NCBI GenBank assembly: GCA_902462065.1
Contig: CABQAK010000001.1
Location: 1 to 64,000 of the forward strand
Length of the DNA stretch: 64,000 nt
Source of the DNA: an uncultured Collinsella sp.
GTDB lineage: Bacteria; Actinomycetota; Coriobacteriia; Coriobacteriales; Coriobacteriaceae
Direction of reading: 5' to 3'
The notes beneath the pieces were generated by a model, which did no database searches, was not told the DNA's origin, and was given only the letters and a program-made list of their open reading frames with translations. How positions within the stretch are numbered: the first letter of the stretch is position 1; the number at the start of each line of letters is the position of its first letter. A program made the translations under genes and the position numbers. Of the stretch, positions 52,858 through 61,312 are shown piece by piece.

Positions 52858-54954
52858 TTACTTTTTGCGGGCAAGCTCACCGATATTGGCGATGCCGGAG
52901 AAAACGGCCTCGAAGCGGTTGAGCAGCTTAAGGCGATTATCGCGGAGCTGCTCGTCCTTGTCCATGACCATGACCTCGTCGAAGAAGCGGTCGATGGGGG
53001 CGCGCAGGGCGGCGAGGGCGGCAAATGCGGCCGGGTAATCCTCGGCAGCGAGAGCAGCATCGACGGCGGTCTGAGCGGCCTCGGAGGCGTCGGCAAGCGC
53101 AAGCTCAACCTCGCCCATCAGGGCGCGGTCGTACTCCGCACCCAGCTCGGGCTTGGAGATGTGCGCGGCGCGGGCATAGGCGGTAGCCAGGTTGCCGAAG
53201 GTCTCGGCGTCGTTCTTGCGGGCCTCATCGAGCGCGGCGCAGCGGGCGAAGAAGACGGACGGGGCGATGATGTGCACCGCGGAGACGGCGGCGACGGTAT
53301 CGGTCGGGATCTTTTCGTCACGGGCCATGCTCACCAGACGGCCGTGGAAGAAGTCACGGACCTGCTGGGCGACCTCGGCGGCGTCGAACTCAATGCCCTG
53401 CTCGCTATAGAGCTCGAGAGCGAAGTCGATGAGCGACGTGGGGTCAATCGGCAGACGATCGCGCAGGATGTTGATGATGCCGATAGCGGCACGACGCAGC
53501 GCGTAGGGGTCGGAGGAGCCGGTCGGGGGCTCGCCGATGGCAAAGATACCGGCGATGGTATCGAGCTTGTCGGCGCAGGCCACGATGCAGCCAGCGGTGC
53601 CCTCGGGCAGCTCGTCACCGGCAAAGCGAGGACGATAGTGATCGCGAATAGCATGGGCGACCTCGTCGTTCTCCCCCATCGCGGTCGCATAATAACCGCC
53701 CATCACGCCCTGCTGGCTCGTGAACTCGACAACGGCGTTGGACACCAGGTCTGCCTTGCACAGGTGCGCGGCGCGAGCGGCGTCGGCGGCAAGATGGGCG
53801 CCCAGATGAGCCTCGCGGGCGATAGCGAGCGCGAGCTGCTCGATGCGCTCGGACTTGGCGAGCACGCTACCGAGCTTCTCCTGGAAGGCAACCTTGGCCA
53901 GACGCTCACGGAATTCGTCGAGGGAGATCTTCAGGTCCTCCTCGTAGAAGAACTTTGCGTCGTCCAGACGGGCGCGCACGACGCGCTCGTTGCCGTCGAT
54001 CACGCGCTCGGCGTTCTCGGGCTTGCTGTTGGAAACGACCACGAACTCACGCGTGAGCTTACCCTCGCCGTCATATATCGGGAAGTAGCGCTGGTTGGTG
54101 AGCATGGACTCACAGATGATCTCGTGCGGGACCTTGAGGAACTCCTCATCGAAAGTACCGACGAGCACCGTCGGCCACTCGCAGAGGTTAATGACCTCCT
54201 CGAAGACCTTCTTGGGCGTGTCGACATGGCAGCCGGGGCGAGCGGCCTCGACTTCGGCGATACCGGCAAGGATAGCCTCGCGGCGACGCTCGGCAGAGAG
54301 CACGCCGGCGTCCTCGAGCACCTGCTCGTAGACGGCGGGGCTGGCGACCACATGGTCACCGGGGCCCAGAACGCGATGTCCGCGCGTGGTGTTGCCGCTC
54401 GTCACATCGGCAAACGACACGGGCACGACGTCCTCGCCCAAAAGGCAGCAGATCCAACGGACCGGACGAACAAACGTAGCGTGCTCGTGGCCCCAGCGCT
54501 GGCTGCGGTAGTTGGGCCACTGCAGGCCGGCGATAGTCTTCTCGCACAGAGACGTCAGGATCGGCGTAGCCGGAGCGGAGGGAATGTTCTTCTCGGCGAA
54601 CACGTACTCGCGGCCGTCGGTGTCCTCGCGACGGACCAGGTCCTCGGCAGCCACACCGCACTTGCGGGCAAAGCCCTGGGCGGCCTTGGTGGCGTTACCG
54701 TCGGCATCAAAGGCAATGTTTGCCGCGGGGCCGCGCTTGACCTCATGGACCTCATCGGTCGCAGTGGCGACGTTGGCCACGAGCGCAGCCAAACGACGCG
54801 GGCTCGAAATCACGCGGACCTCGCCATGGGCCAGACCGGCCTCGTCGAGACCCTTGGCAATCATGGTGCCAAGCTGCTTGACGGCATTGTTCAGCGGTGC
54901 GGAGGGCATTTCCTCCGTACCGATCTCAAACAGGAAATCCTTAGCGTCTGCCAT
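52858..54954 (-). CDS. glyS: Glycyl-tRNA synthetase beta subunit
   Basis: 698-residue beta chain of the heterotetrameric bacterial GlyRS. It begins KDFLFEIGTEEMPSAPLNNAVKQL, contains PVRWICCLLG, GHRVLGPG and the HD-like region (LCKADLVSNAVVEFTSQQGVMGGYYA), and ends with the anticodon-binding helical domain. It follows glyQ with a three-base gap. The antisense strand carries a very long open frame that is a codon-bias artefact. Confidence 0.96.
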   Translation of the reverse strand: MADAKDFLFEIGTEEMPSAPLNNAVKQLGTMIAKGLDEAGLAHGEVRVISSPRRLAALVANVATATDEVHEVKRGPAANIAFDADGNATKAAQGFARKCGVAAEDLVRREDTDGREYVFAEKNIPSAPATPILTSLCEKTIAGLQWPNYRSQRWGHEHATFVRPVRWICCLLGEDVVPVSFADVTSGNTTRGHRVLGPGDHVVASPAVYEQVLEDAGVLSAERRREAILAGIAEVEAARPGCHVDTPKKVFEEVINLCEWPTVLVGTFDEEFLKVPHEIICESMLTNQRYFPIYDGEGKLTREFVVVSNSKPENAERVIDGNERVVRARLDDAKFFYEEDLKISLDEFRERLAKVAFQEKLGSVLAKSERIEQLALAIAREAHLGAHLAADAARAAHLCKADLVSNAVVEFTSQQGVMGGYYATAMGENDEVAHAIRDHYRPRFAGDELPEGTAGCIVACADKLDTIAGIFAIGEPPTGSSDPYALRRAAIGIINILRDRLPIDPTSLIDFALELYSEQGIEFDAAEVAQQVRDFFHGRLVSMARDEKIPTDTVAAVSAVHIIAPSVFFARCAALDEARKNDAETFGNLATAYARAAHISKPELGAEYDRALMGEVELALADASEAAQTAVDAALAAEDYPAAFAALAALRAPIDRFFDEVMVMDKDEQLRDNRLKLLNRFEAVFSGIANIGELARKK

Positions 54955-54957
54955 GGC

Positions 54958-55869
54958 TTACGCCACCTCGCCTTCCTGGTCGGCATTCTCGTTGACTCCG
55001 GCGACCTCGGCCATATAGGCCTCGCAGCACGCCTTGGCGACGGCGCGGACGCGCAGGATGTAGTTGGCACGCTCGACCGCGGACAGTGCGCCGCGGGCAT
55101 CGAGCAGGTTGAAGGCATGGCTGCACTTCATGACGCAGTCGTAAGCGGGCAGCGGCAGCTTGCGCTCAAGGCAGGAGTGGCACTCGGCCTCGTAGTCGTC
55201 AAACTTCTGACGCATCATCTCGACGTTGGCGACCTCAAAGTTGTAGGCGCTAAACTCGCGCTCGTTCTCCAGGAACACGTCGCCATAGGTCATCGGCGTG
55301 CCATCGGGCAGATAGCTCCACACCAGGTCGTAGACGGAGTTGACGCCCTGAGCGTACATGGCGATGCGCTCCAGACCATAGGTAATCTCGACGGGCACAG
55401 GGTCGACCTCGATGCCGCCCACCTGCTGGAAGTACGTAAACTGCGTGACCTCCATGCCGTTGAGCCAGACCTCCCAGCCAAGGCCCCAGGCGCCCAGCGT
55501 CGGGCTCTCCCAGTCGTCCTCGACAAAACGGACGTCATGGTCGTTGGGGTCCAGACCGATAGCGGCAAGAGACCCCAGGTAAAGCTCCTGGGCGTTGACC
55601 GGCGAGGGCTTGATGAGCACCTGGAACTGATAGTAGTGCTGCATGCGGTTGGGATTCTCGCCGTAGCGGCCGTCGGCAGGACGGCGGCAAGGCTGAGCGT
55701 AGCAGGTGCGCCACTCGGCGGGACCGAGCGAGCGCAACGTGGTCGCGGTGTGGAAGGTACCGGCACCGACCTCGGAGTCATAGGGCTGCATAATGACGCA
55801 GCCCTGCTCGCCCCAGTACTGCTGGAGGCGCAGGATGATGTCTTGGAAGGAAAGCGATGAAGCGTTCAT
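54958..55869 (-). CDS. glyQ: Glycyl-tRNA synthetase alpha subunit
   Basis: 303-residue class II catalytic alpha chain. SFQDIILRLQQYWGEQGCVIMQPYDSEVGAGTFH at the N-terminus, RRPADGRYGENPNRMQHYYQFQV (motif 2) and GLERIAMYAQGV (motif 3) are clear. First of glyQ-glyS. No T-box leader is visible in the short 59-base upstream gap. Confidence 0.97.
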   Translation of the reverse strand: MNASSLSFQDIILRLQQYWGEQGCVIMQPYDSEVGAGTFHTATTLRSLGPAEWRTCYAQPCRRPADGRYGENPNRMQHYYQFQVLIKPSPVNAQELYLGSLAAIGLDPNDHDVRFVEDDWESPTLGAWGLGWEVWLNGMEVTQFTYFQQVGGIEVDPVPVEITYGLERIAMYAQGVNSVYDLVWSYLPDGTPMTYGDVFLENEREFSAYNFEVANVEMMRQKFDDYEAECHSCLERKLPLPAYDCVMKCSHAFNLLDARGALSAVERANYILRVRAVAKACCEAYMAEVAGVNENADQEGEVA

Positions 55870-55915
55870 GCCTCTAATATCCCCTCGTCGAAACGATTAC
55901 ACGGTTAGGTACTGT

Positions 55916-55921
55916 ACTATA
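55916..55921 (-). promoter_or_regulatory. Possible glyQ -10 element
   Basis: TATAGT on the minus strand lies 47 bases before the glyQ start, immediately after the lepB stop. No convincing -35. Confidence 0.33.
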
Positions 55922-55928
55922 GCGGTTT

Positions 55929-56492
55929 TTAGTCGATAGTGCCGATGCGGTTGAGCGGCCAGTAGCGCACAAGCGCCACGGCGATCAAATCAGAGCGATC
56001 GACGGGACCAAAGTAGCGTGAGTCGGCAGAGTTTTCGCGGTTATCGCCCATCACCCACACGCACCCGTCGGGAACGGTGTAGGGATAGCTTACCTGAGCG
56101 CCGGGAGCCTGGACCGAAAGCGGCCAGCTCATGCCGGTCGTGTAGCCCTCGTCGAGCGCCTGGCCGTCAACGACCACCTTGCCGTCCTGAAGGTCGACCG
56201 TCTGGCCGGCCGTGGCAATAACACGCTTGACGAGAACATCGTGCTCGGAGGTGCCATCGGGGTTGTGGAACACCACGATATCGCCTTGGCTGACGGGCTG
56301 GCCGAGCTCAAGGCTCACCTTTTGCGCCAAGATCTGGTCGCCGATCTCGATCGTGGACTCCATGGAGCCGGTGGGCACCACAAAGGGTTCGACCACAAAC
56401 GAGCGAATCAAGAAGGTAGCGACCAGTGCGATCGCAACGACCGCGATCCACTCAAACGCACCCTTTAGCACGGAATGCTGCGAAGGAACCAT
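55929..56492 (-). CDS. lepB: Signal peptidase I
   Basis: 187-residue type I leader peptidase. A single N-terminal membrane helix (about residues 14-32) is followed by the catalytic Ser in PTGSMESTI, catalytic Lys in VLVKRVIATAGQ, and box E GDNRENSADSRYFGPV. ATG at 56490-56492 is chosen, with GAGGAG five bases upstream in the trmD end; an in-frame GTG two codons earlier overlaps that SD. Confidence 0.96.
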   Translation of the reverse strand: MVPSQHSVLKGAFEWIAVVAIALVATFLIRSFVVEPFVVPTGSMESTIEIGDQILAQKVSLELGQPVSQGDIVVFHNPDGTSEHDVLVKRVIATAGQTVDLQDGKVVVDGQALDEGYTTGMSWPLSVQAPGAQVSYPYTVPDGCVWVMGDNRENSADSRYFGPVDRSDLIAVALVRYWPLNRIGTID

Positions 56493-56494
56493 TC

Positions 56495-57253
56495 TCACTC
56501 CTCGCTCTGCGAATACGACGCGTCCAGAATCTCTTGCGCGTATGCGCGCTCCTCGGGCGTAAGCCGCGCCGTCTCGATCAGGTCGGGACGCCAGCGGCAG
56601 GTGCGCTCGATGGCGTTCTTGCGACGCCAGACATCGACCTTGGCGTGATCGCCGCTCACAAGCACCGGAGGCACGCCCTCGCCGTTGAACTCGGCAGGAC
56701 GGGTGTACTGCGCGTACTCGAGCAGGCCTCCGTCCTCGGCGGTCGAGAACGACTCGTCCACGTTGCTCATCTCGTCGCCCAGGGCGCCGGGGATGAGGCG
56801 TACGACGGCATCGGCAACGACCATGGCGGGTAGCTCGCCACCCGTGAGCACATAGTCGCCGATCGACAGACGCTCGTCGGCATACGCATACGCGCGCTCA
56901 TCGACGCCTTCGTAGCGACTGCACACAAACAGCAGGCGCTCGCTTTTGAGCAGGCGCTCGGCCACATGCTGCGTAAAGGGCTCGCCACAGGGGGTGAAGA
57001 ACACAACCGTGGGCTTGGGACCCTCTGCGCTAATGGCCTCGATGGCCTCTGCGATAGGCTCGACCTTCATGAGCATGCCCTGCCCGCCGCCGTACGGCTC
57101 GTCATCGACGGTACGATGGCGGTCGTGCGTCCAGTCGCGCAGGTTATACGCCTTAAAATCAAAAAGGCCGGCCTTGCGGGCGCGGCCCAAAATCGATGTG
57201 GACATAACGGGCTCAAACATCTCGGGAAAGACCGAAAGGGTCTCGATCAGCAT
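56495..57253 (-). CDS. trmD: tRNA (guanine-N1)-methyltransferase TrmD
   Basis: 252-residue SPOUT methyltransferase making m1G37. It begins IETLSVFPEMFEPVMSTSILGRARKAGLF; the AdoMet knot is SIGDYVLTGGELPAMVVADAVVRLIPG, and YEGVDERA and TRPAEFNGEGVPPVL are typical. In the rpsP-khpA-rimM-trmD series, which continues here into lepB rather than rplS. Confidence 0.97.
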   Translation of the reverse strand: MLIETLSVFPEMFEPVMSTSILGRARKAGLFDFKAYNLRDWTHDRHRTVDDEPYGGGQGMLMKVEPIAEAIEAISAEGPKPTVVFFTPCGEPFTQHVAERLLKSERLLFVCSRYEGVDERAYAYADERLSIGDYVLTGGELPAMVVADAVVRLIPGALGDEMSNVDESFSTAEDGGLLEYAQYTRPAEFNGEGVPPVLVSGDHAKVDVWRRKNAIERTCRWRPDLIETARLTPEERAYAQEILDASYSQSEE

Positions 57254-57263
57254 GTTGTCCTCC

Positions 57264-57785
57264 CTACTTGTCCATATCGATCAGGCCGTCCATAACGTGG
57301 ACGGAAATTTTTCCTGTGTCGGGAAGATCGAGCACAACCTGCTCGATCACGGGAATCAGTACCTCGCCGTACCGATCGCCCTCGACAACCCAAACATCGT
57401 TCGCGGGCGTCGACATGATCTCGACAATCGTGCCGAGCGAACCGAAGCGCTCGTCGACCACCTCGCGACCCATCAGGTCGGTATAGGCAGCGTCGAGCGA
57501 ATCGAGCTCAAAATCGTCACGATTTGCCAGCACGTAGCATCCCGTGATGCCCTCGGCAGCCGTCAAGTCGTCAATGCCCTCAAACGAGACCAGATCGCCA
57601 TCGCCCGTATCGGTGACGGACACGACCGTGCAAAAGCGGTCGCGCTTGAGCGCCGGCGGCGTCAGGGCGACGCGCATACCAGGCTCTAATACAGAAGGAA
57701 GCCCCCGCAGCGGCTGCGCGAGGACCTCCCCCTTTCTTCCGTGCGGCTTGACCACACGGGCGATGTTTTTGTACTGGGACCCCAA
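57264..57785 (-). CDS. rimM: Ribosome maturation factor RimM
   Basis: 173-residue 30S assembly factor that binds S19. NIARVVKPHGRKGEVLAQPL at the N-terminus is the RimM hallmark, and the PRC-barrel follows at about residues 100-165 (DLMGREVVDERFGSLGTI, PVIEQVVLDLP). It lies between khpA and trmD. Confidence 0.93.
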   Translation of the reverse strand: MGSQYKNIARVVKPHGRKGEVLAQPLRGLPSVLEPGMRVALTPPALKRDRFCTVVSVTDTGDGDLVSFEGIDDLTAAEGITGCYVLANRDDFELDSLDAAYTDLMGREVVDERFGSLGTIVEIMSTPANDVWVVEGDRYGEVLIPVIEQVVLDLPDTGKISVHVMDGLIDMDK

Positions 57786-57789
57786 GGTC

Positions 57790-58074
57790 CTAGCCCAGAA
57801 CCTCTACCTCGACAGCAGTGTCGAGGCGAGCGGCCAGTGCACGGGCGAGCGTGCGAATGGCCTTGATGGTACGGCCACGACGGCCGATGACCTTAGCGAC
57901 GTCATCCTCGGCAACAGAAACCTCAATCGTGGAGGCGTCGTCACCATCGATGACCTCAAGGCTCACGGAATCCGGGTCGTCGACGATCTGAACAACGAGA
58001 TATTCGACGAGATCGGCGATGCGATCTGAGAGCATTGCCTCACCCTCGAGCTGTGCAGCGTCAACCTCAGGCAC
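57790..58074 (-). CDS. khpA: KH-domain RNA-binding protein KhpA
   Basis: 94-residue single KH domain protein; KhpA with KhpB binds many RNAs and affects cell elongation in Gram-positives. The GxxG loop is VIGRRGRTIKAIRTLARA. Start is GTG at 58072-58074 with GAGGAG six bases upstream, formed by the last rpsP codons. Position rpsP-khpA-rimM-trmD is conserved. Confidence 0.92.
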   Translation of the reverse strand: MPEVDAAQLEGEAMLSDRIADLVEYLVVQIVDDPDSVSLEVIDGDDASTIEVSVAEDDVAKVIGRRGRTIKAIRTLARALAARLDTAVEVEVLG

Positions 58075-58077
58075 GAT

Positions 58078-58419
58078 TTACTCCTCGGCGCCCTCAGCGG
58101 CCTCAGCGGCAGCCTTAGCGGCCTCGGCCTCTTTGGCGAGCTGCTTCTTGGACTTCTTGACGACGGTCTCGGTCTTCTCGCCCTCGTTGGCGGCCTTGAC
58201 CAGAGCGGCTACGGCGTCGGTGAGCTGAGCGCCCTTGGACTGCCAGTCGGCGATCTTCTCGAGGTCGAGGTTGATGGTCTTGGGGGCGGTCATCGGGTTG
58301 TAGCGGCCAACCTCCTCGATGATACGACCGTCACGCGGGGCGCGGGAATCGGCGACGACGACACGGTAGTACGGACGCTTCTTAGCGCCGTGACGAGCAA
58401 GGCGAATCTTGACTGCCAA
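58078..58419 (-). CDS. rpsP: 30S ribosomal protein S16
   Basis: 113-residue S16. It begins (M)AVKIRLARHGAKKRPYYRVVVADSRAPRDGR, diagnostic of the family, and has an Ala/Glu/Lys-rich C-terminal extension of about 30 residues. Start is TTG at 58417-58419 with GGAGGAG five bases upstream; no ATG fits. Confidence 0.96.
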   Translation of the reverse strand: MAVKIRLARHGAKKRPYYRVVVADSRAPRDGRIIEEVGRYNPMTAPKTINLDLEKIADWQSKGAQLTDAVAALVKAANEGEKTETVVKKSKKQLAKEAEAAKAAAEAAEGAEE

Positions 58420-58475
58420 AGGAAACTCCTCCAACCAAGCAGCTTTAGGCTGCAACTACAAACAAACAGTTGAAC

Positions 58476-58504
58476 ATAATACGCCATCGACGCGGGCAGG
58501 TGAA
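58476..58504 (-). promoter_or_regulatory. Promoter of the rpsP operon
   Basis: TTCACC (58499-58504) and TATTAT (58476-58481) are separated by 17 bases on the minus strand, 57 bases before the rpsP start. Confidence 0.6.
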
Positions 58505-58608
58505 GTCCGTGAGACCAACTTCTTCGGTGTAGTCGAGGGCAAATCCATATCTTAGACAAGAATTCGGGATTTGCAAGCACATACACGCACCCCACATGAG
58601 CTGCGCGG

Positions 58609-58614
58609 TATACT
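58609..58614 (+). promoter_or_regulatory. -10 box placing dinB transcription start at its ATG
   Basis: TATACT ends six bases before the dinB ATG (58621), so transcription would start at the first base of the start codon. No Shine-Dalgarno sequence and no -35 match are visible. Confidence 0.5.
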
Positions 58615-58620
58615 CATGAC

Positions 58621-59874
58621 ATGGAAAGACGCGAACATACATACGGTTATGAGGATGCCATGGGCGTCACACCGCCTCCCTGGACGGGTCCGGCGGTGGG
58701 CCTCATGGACCTCGATGCGTTTTTTGCGAGCGTGGAGATGCTCGATCATCCCGAGTGGCGCGGCAAGCCGCTCATCGTGGGTGGCGATGCCGATTCCCGC
58801 GGCGTCGTATCCACCTGCTCATACGAGGCACGTCGCTTTGGCGTGCACTCTGCCATGGCCTCGGCCGAGGCGCGGCGCTTGTGCCCGCAAGCCATTTGGA
58901 CGCACGGGCACTTTGATCGCTACCGCGAGGTGAGCGCGCAGGTCATGGCGATTCTCGCCGACGAAACCCCGCGCGTTGAGCGCGTATCCATCGACGAAGC
59001 CTTTATCGATATCACACCGGGTCGCTTTGCGCCCGAAGACCCGCTGCTGGTTGCGCGGCGTATAAGCGACCGCGTGGCAGCGCTGGGAGTGACGTGCTCC
59101 ATTGGCGTGGGCTGCAACAAGACGGTTGCAAAGATCGCAAGCGAGCGTGATAAGCCGTTTGGGCTGACCATCGTGCGCCCCGGAACCGAGCAGCGCTTTT
59201 TGGCCGCGCTACCAGTGTCTGCCATGAGCGGCATCGGACGCTCAGCCGAGGAGCGACTGCGCCGCATGCGCATCTACACCCTCGGCGAGCTATCACGTGC
59301 GCCGGAATCCACCTTGGCCTCTATTTTTGGCGTCAACGGCGAACGCATGCGCCAGCGTGCGCTGGGACTCGAAATCTCCGAAGTCACGAGTCTCGATGAA
59401 GAGCGCGAGGTCAAGTCGGTCAGCAATGAACGCACCTTTGCGAAAGATTTGACTGAGCGTGGGGATATTGAGGCGGCGATTGCGCTGCTGGGCGAGTCAG
59501 TGGGACGCCGCCTGCGCCGTCAGGGGCTGACGGGCGCCACGGTGACGCTCAAGCTCAAGTATTCGTATGGAAACGGTCGCTCGGCACAGCGCCGGCTGCC
59601 TCATCCGACCGACGATGAGAACATCTTCGTGGCCGTGGCACTCGAGCTGCTCGACAACATCTGGCAGGAAGGAATGCACGTTCGCTTAGCAGGCATCGGC
59701 ATGAGCGACTTTGACCATCAGGGCGGCATCCAGACTGACCTGTTCTGCGAGATCGATGACCGCGGAGCCCAATCCAGCGACCGCCGCGACCTCTCCGTCG
59801 CCATCGACGCCGTCCGAGACAAATTCGGCGACACCGCCCTTTCCTTCGGCCGCCAATCCCGCTTTAGCGATTAA
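58621..59874 (+). CDS. dinB: DNA polymerase IV
   Basis: 417-residue Y-family translesion polymerase. Palm metal site VGLMDLDAFFASVE, YEARRFGVHSAMA, SIDEAFIDIT carrying the second acidic pair, GVGCNKTVAKIASERDKP, and the little-finger domain (SVSNERTFAKDL onward). No C-terminal clamp-binding motif of the simple QLxLF type is clear. Lone plus-strand gene with divergent rpsP. Starts without an RBS. Confidence 0.95.
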   Translation: MERREHTYGYEDAMGVTPPPWTGPAVGLMDLDAFFASVEMLDHPEWRGKPLIVGGDADSRGVVSTCSYEARRFGVHSAMASAEARRLCPQAIWTHGHFDRYREVSAQVMAILADETPRVERVSIDEAFIDITPGRFAPEDPLLVARRISDRVAALGVTCSIGVGCNKTVAKIASERDKPFGLTIVRPGTEQRFLAALPVSAMSGIGRSAEERLRRMRIYTLGELSRAPESTLASIFGVNGERMRQRALGLEISEVTSLDEEREVKSVSNERTFAKDLTERGDIEAAIALLGESVGRRLRRQGLTGATVTLKLKYSYGNGRSAQRRLPHPTDDENIFVAVALELLDNIWQEGMHVRLAGIGMSDFDHQGGIQTDLFCEIDDRGAQSSDRRDLSVAIDAVRDKFGDTALSFGRQSRFSD

Positions 59875-59909
59875 CCGCCTTTGGGCAAAAAGAAAGCCGG
59901 GCAGCTGCG

Positions 59910-60830
59910 AATGATTATTCTAGGACGGGGATTTTTTAATCATTTGGAGCGTCATTTCGCCCTTTGAATGATATTGGTCCCAATTCCCGTCAGACGCGAA
60001 ATCTGGTCAATCGTAAACCCCCGATGCCTCAACACTGCCAGAAGACGATTTCGCTCTGATTTCGGCAAAGTTTTAAGCTGATAAGGCTCATGCGGAGCCA
60101 AAAGAGCCCGGGCAACTTCCAGCGCATCCATATCGGAGATATGCTTACCTTCGGGCATAAAATAGGGATTAGGCTTGCCGTCGGTACTCGAAAGATAAAA
60201 CGCTTCCGTACCCCCAAACAGATTGAGAATACCTTCACAATCACAAATTTCGGGATGAGAGAAATACTCATGGAAGCTGCTCCAGCGATACAGAGGAGCA
60301 GAAGAAATACCTGCTTTTGCAGGATTATCGTGTATGTATCGGACGCAACGGAGCAGCTGTTTGTCGTCAGAAATGATCACACTCTTGAATCGTTCCTGGA
60401 ACACCGGTCCGCGGCGGCCGGTTTTTTGATTGAAGTGTTTCGCATATGCCGTATCAATCGCATGCATAGCAACGCTCATCTGATTATCGAGATCATCAAA
60501 TAGCAGGTGAACATGATTGTCCATGAGGCACCAGGCAAGAAGGCGAATATGAGCGGACGTAAATCGTCTGTTCAATAGATTGAGAAAATAAAGGCGATCG
60601 TCATCGTCTTCGAAGATCAGCTGGCCAGCACAGCCCTTGAGCATGACGTGATAATGGCCGAGTTCGGACAACGCACGGGCAACACGAGTCATCGAAACCC
60701 TCCCTTCCAAGGATGCAGTAGTCACAGCATACAAAAGGAAAGGAAGAAAAGGGCCGAACTGCCCAACAAAGGTGAGCGGTTCGGCAAACGGTAGCAATGA
60801 TTATTTTATCCCCGTCCCAGAAAAATCATT
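59910..60830 (-). mobile_element. REP-associated transposase element with 35-bp terminal inverted repeats
   Basis: A 921-bp unit bounded by inverted 35-bp repeats at 59910-59944 and 60796-60830 with 29 of 35 positions equal. Each repeat has inverted ends (AATGATT ... AATCATT) around a GGACGGGGAT core. It encloses one transposase gene, is lower in GC than the flanks, and its right repeat abuts the rsfS stop codon. No target duplication is seen, as expected for Y1 enzymes. Confidence 0.8.
59952..60692 (-). CDS. REP-associated tyrosine transposase (RAYT, Y1 family)
   Basis: 246-residue HUH/Y1 transposase-like protein. HUH motif DNHVHLL (His60, His62), candidate catalytic Tyr83 in TAYAKHFNQKTGRRGPVFQERF, then LRCVRYIHDNPAKAGISSAPLYRWSSF, the usual RAYT pattern. 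A C-terminal helix-turn-helix (LLAVLRHRGFTIDQISRLTGIGTNIIQR) follows. Start ATG at 60690-60692 has GGGAGGG upstream. Open and apparently intact. RAYTs act on REP palindromes and are usually single-copy, domesticated genes rather than classic insertion sequences. Confidence 0.9.
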   Translation of the reverse strand: MTRVARALSELGHYHVMLKGCAGQLIFEDDDDRLYFLNLLNRRFTSAHIRLLAWCLMDNHVHLLFDDLDNQMSVAMHAIDTAYAKHFNQKTGRRGPVFQERFKSVIISDDKQLLRCVRYIHDNPAKAGISSAPLYRWSSFHEYFSHPEICDCEGILNLFGGTEAFYLSSTDGKPNPYFMPEGKHISDMDALEVARALLAPHEPYQLKTLPKSERNRLLAVLRHRGFTIDQISRLTGIGTNIIQRAK

Positions 60831-61285
60831 TAGAGGAGGTCGAGGGGAAGCTGGGGGGCGTCTCCCCAGAGTTTCTCGAGGCGGTAGAAGTCGCGGGCTT
60901 CGGGAGTGAAGACGTGGACGACAACCGAACCATAGTCCATGAGCATCCAGGTCTTCTGCTCGCGGCCCTCGATGGAGAACGGATGCTCGCCGCAAGCCTC
61001 GGCGACCTTCTCCTCGATATCGTCGACGATGGAATCGACCTGGCGGTTGTTGGTACCGGTGGCGAGCACAAAGTAGTCGCACACATCGGAAAGCTCGGTC
61101 AGGTCGAGCACCTGAACGTCCTCGCCCTTCTTGTCGTAGGCGGCCTGCGCGGCGGCGCGGGCGACATCCTCGGCGGCGACACCGCTCGCGGACAGCGAGG
61201 CGGCAGTGCGGTCGGACGTGGCGGCGAAGCTCTTGTGCTCCACACCTTCAAGAATCTGCTCGTCGGTCATGGTCTCGTCGGCCAT
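60830..61285 (-). CDS. rsfS: Ribosomal silencing factor RsfS
   Basis: 151-residue RsfS/Iojap protein that binds L14 and blocks subunit joining under starvation. The core begins about residue 40 (AAQAAYDKKGEDVQVLDLTELSDVCDYFVLATGTNNRQVDSIVDDIEEKV) and includes WMLMDYGSVVVHVF. About 40 residues of Ala/Ser/Glu-rich sequence precede the usual start. Its stop codon touches the right inverted repeat of the RAYT element. It follows yqeK, as is common. Confidence 0.94.
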   Translation of the reverse strand: MADETMTDEQILEGVEHKSFAATSDRTAASLSASGVAAEDVARAAAQAAYDKKGEDVQVLDLTELSDVCDYFVLATGTNNRQVDSIVDDIEEKVAEACGEHPFSIEGREQKTWMLMDYGSVVVHVFTPEARDFYRLEKLWGDAPQLPLDLL

Positions 61286-61312
61286 GGAATACCTCTTTCT
61301 AGACAGCCCGAG

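Noticed and set aside
52606..55860. 1084-codon open frame on the plus strand opposite glyS and glyQ
   Set aside because: It mirrors glyS/glyQ codon boundaries exactly and has no recognisable domain; high-GC third positions keep the antisense frame free of stops. The same holds for long antisense frames opposite pnp, mtaB/dnaJ, adhE, proS and ppdK.
55870..55928. T-box leader for glyQS
   Set aside because: The gap is only 59 bases and lacks the T-box core sequence and an antiterminator; no T-box was seen upstream of proS either.
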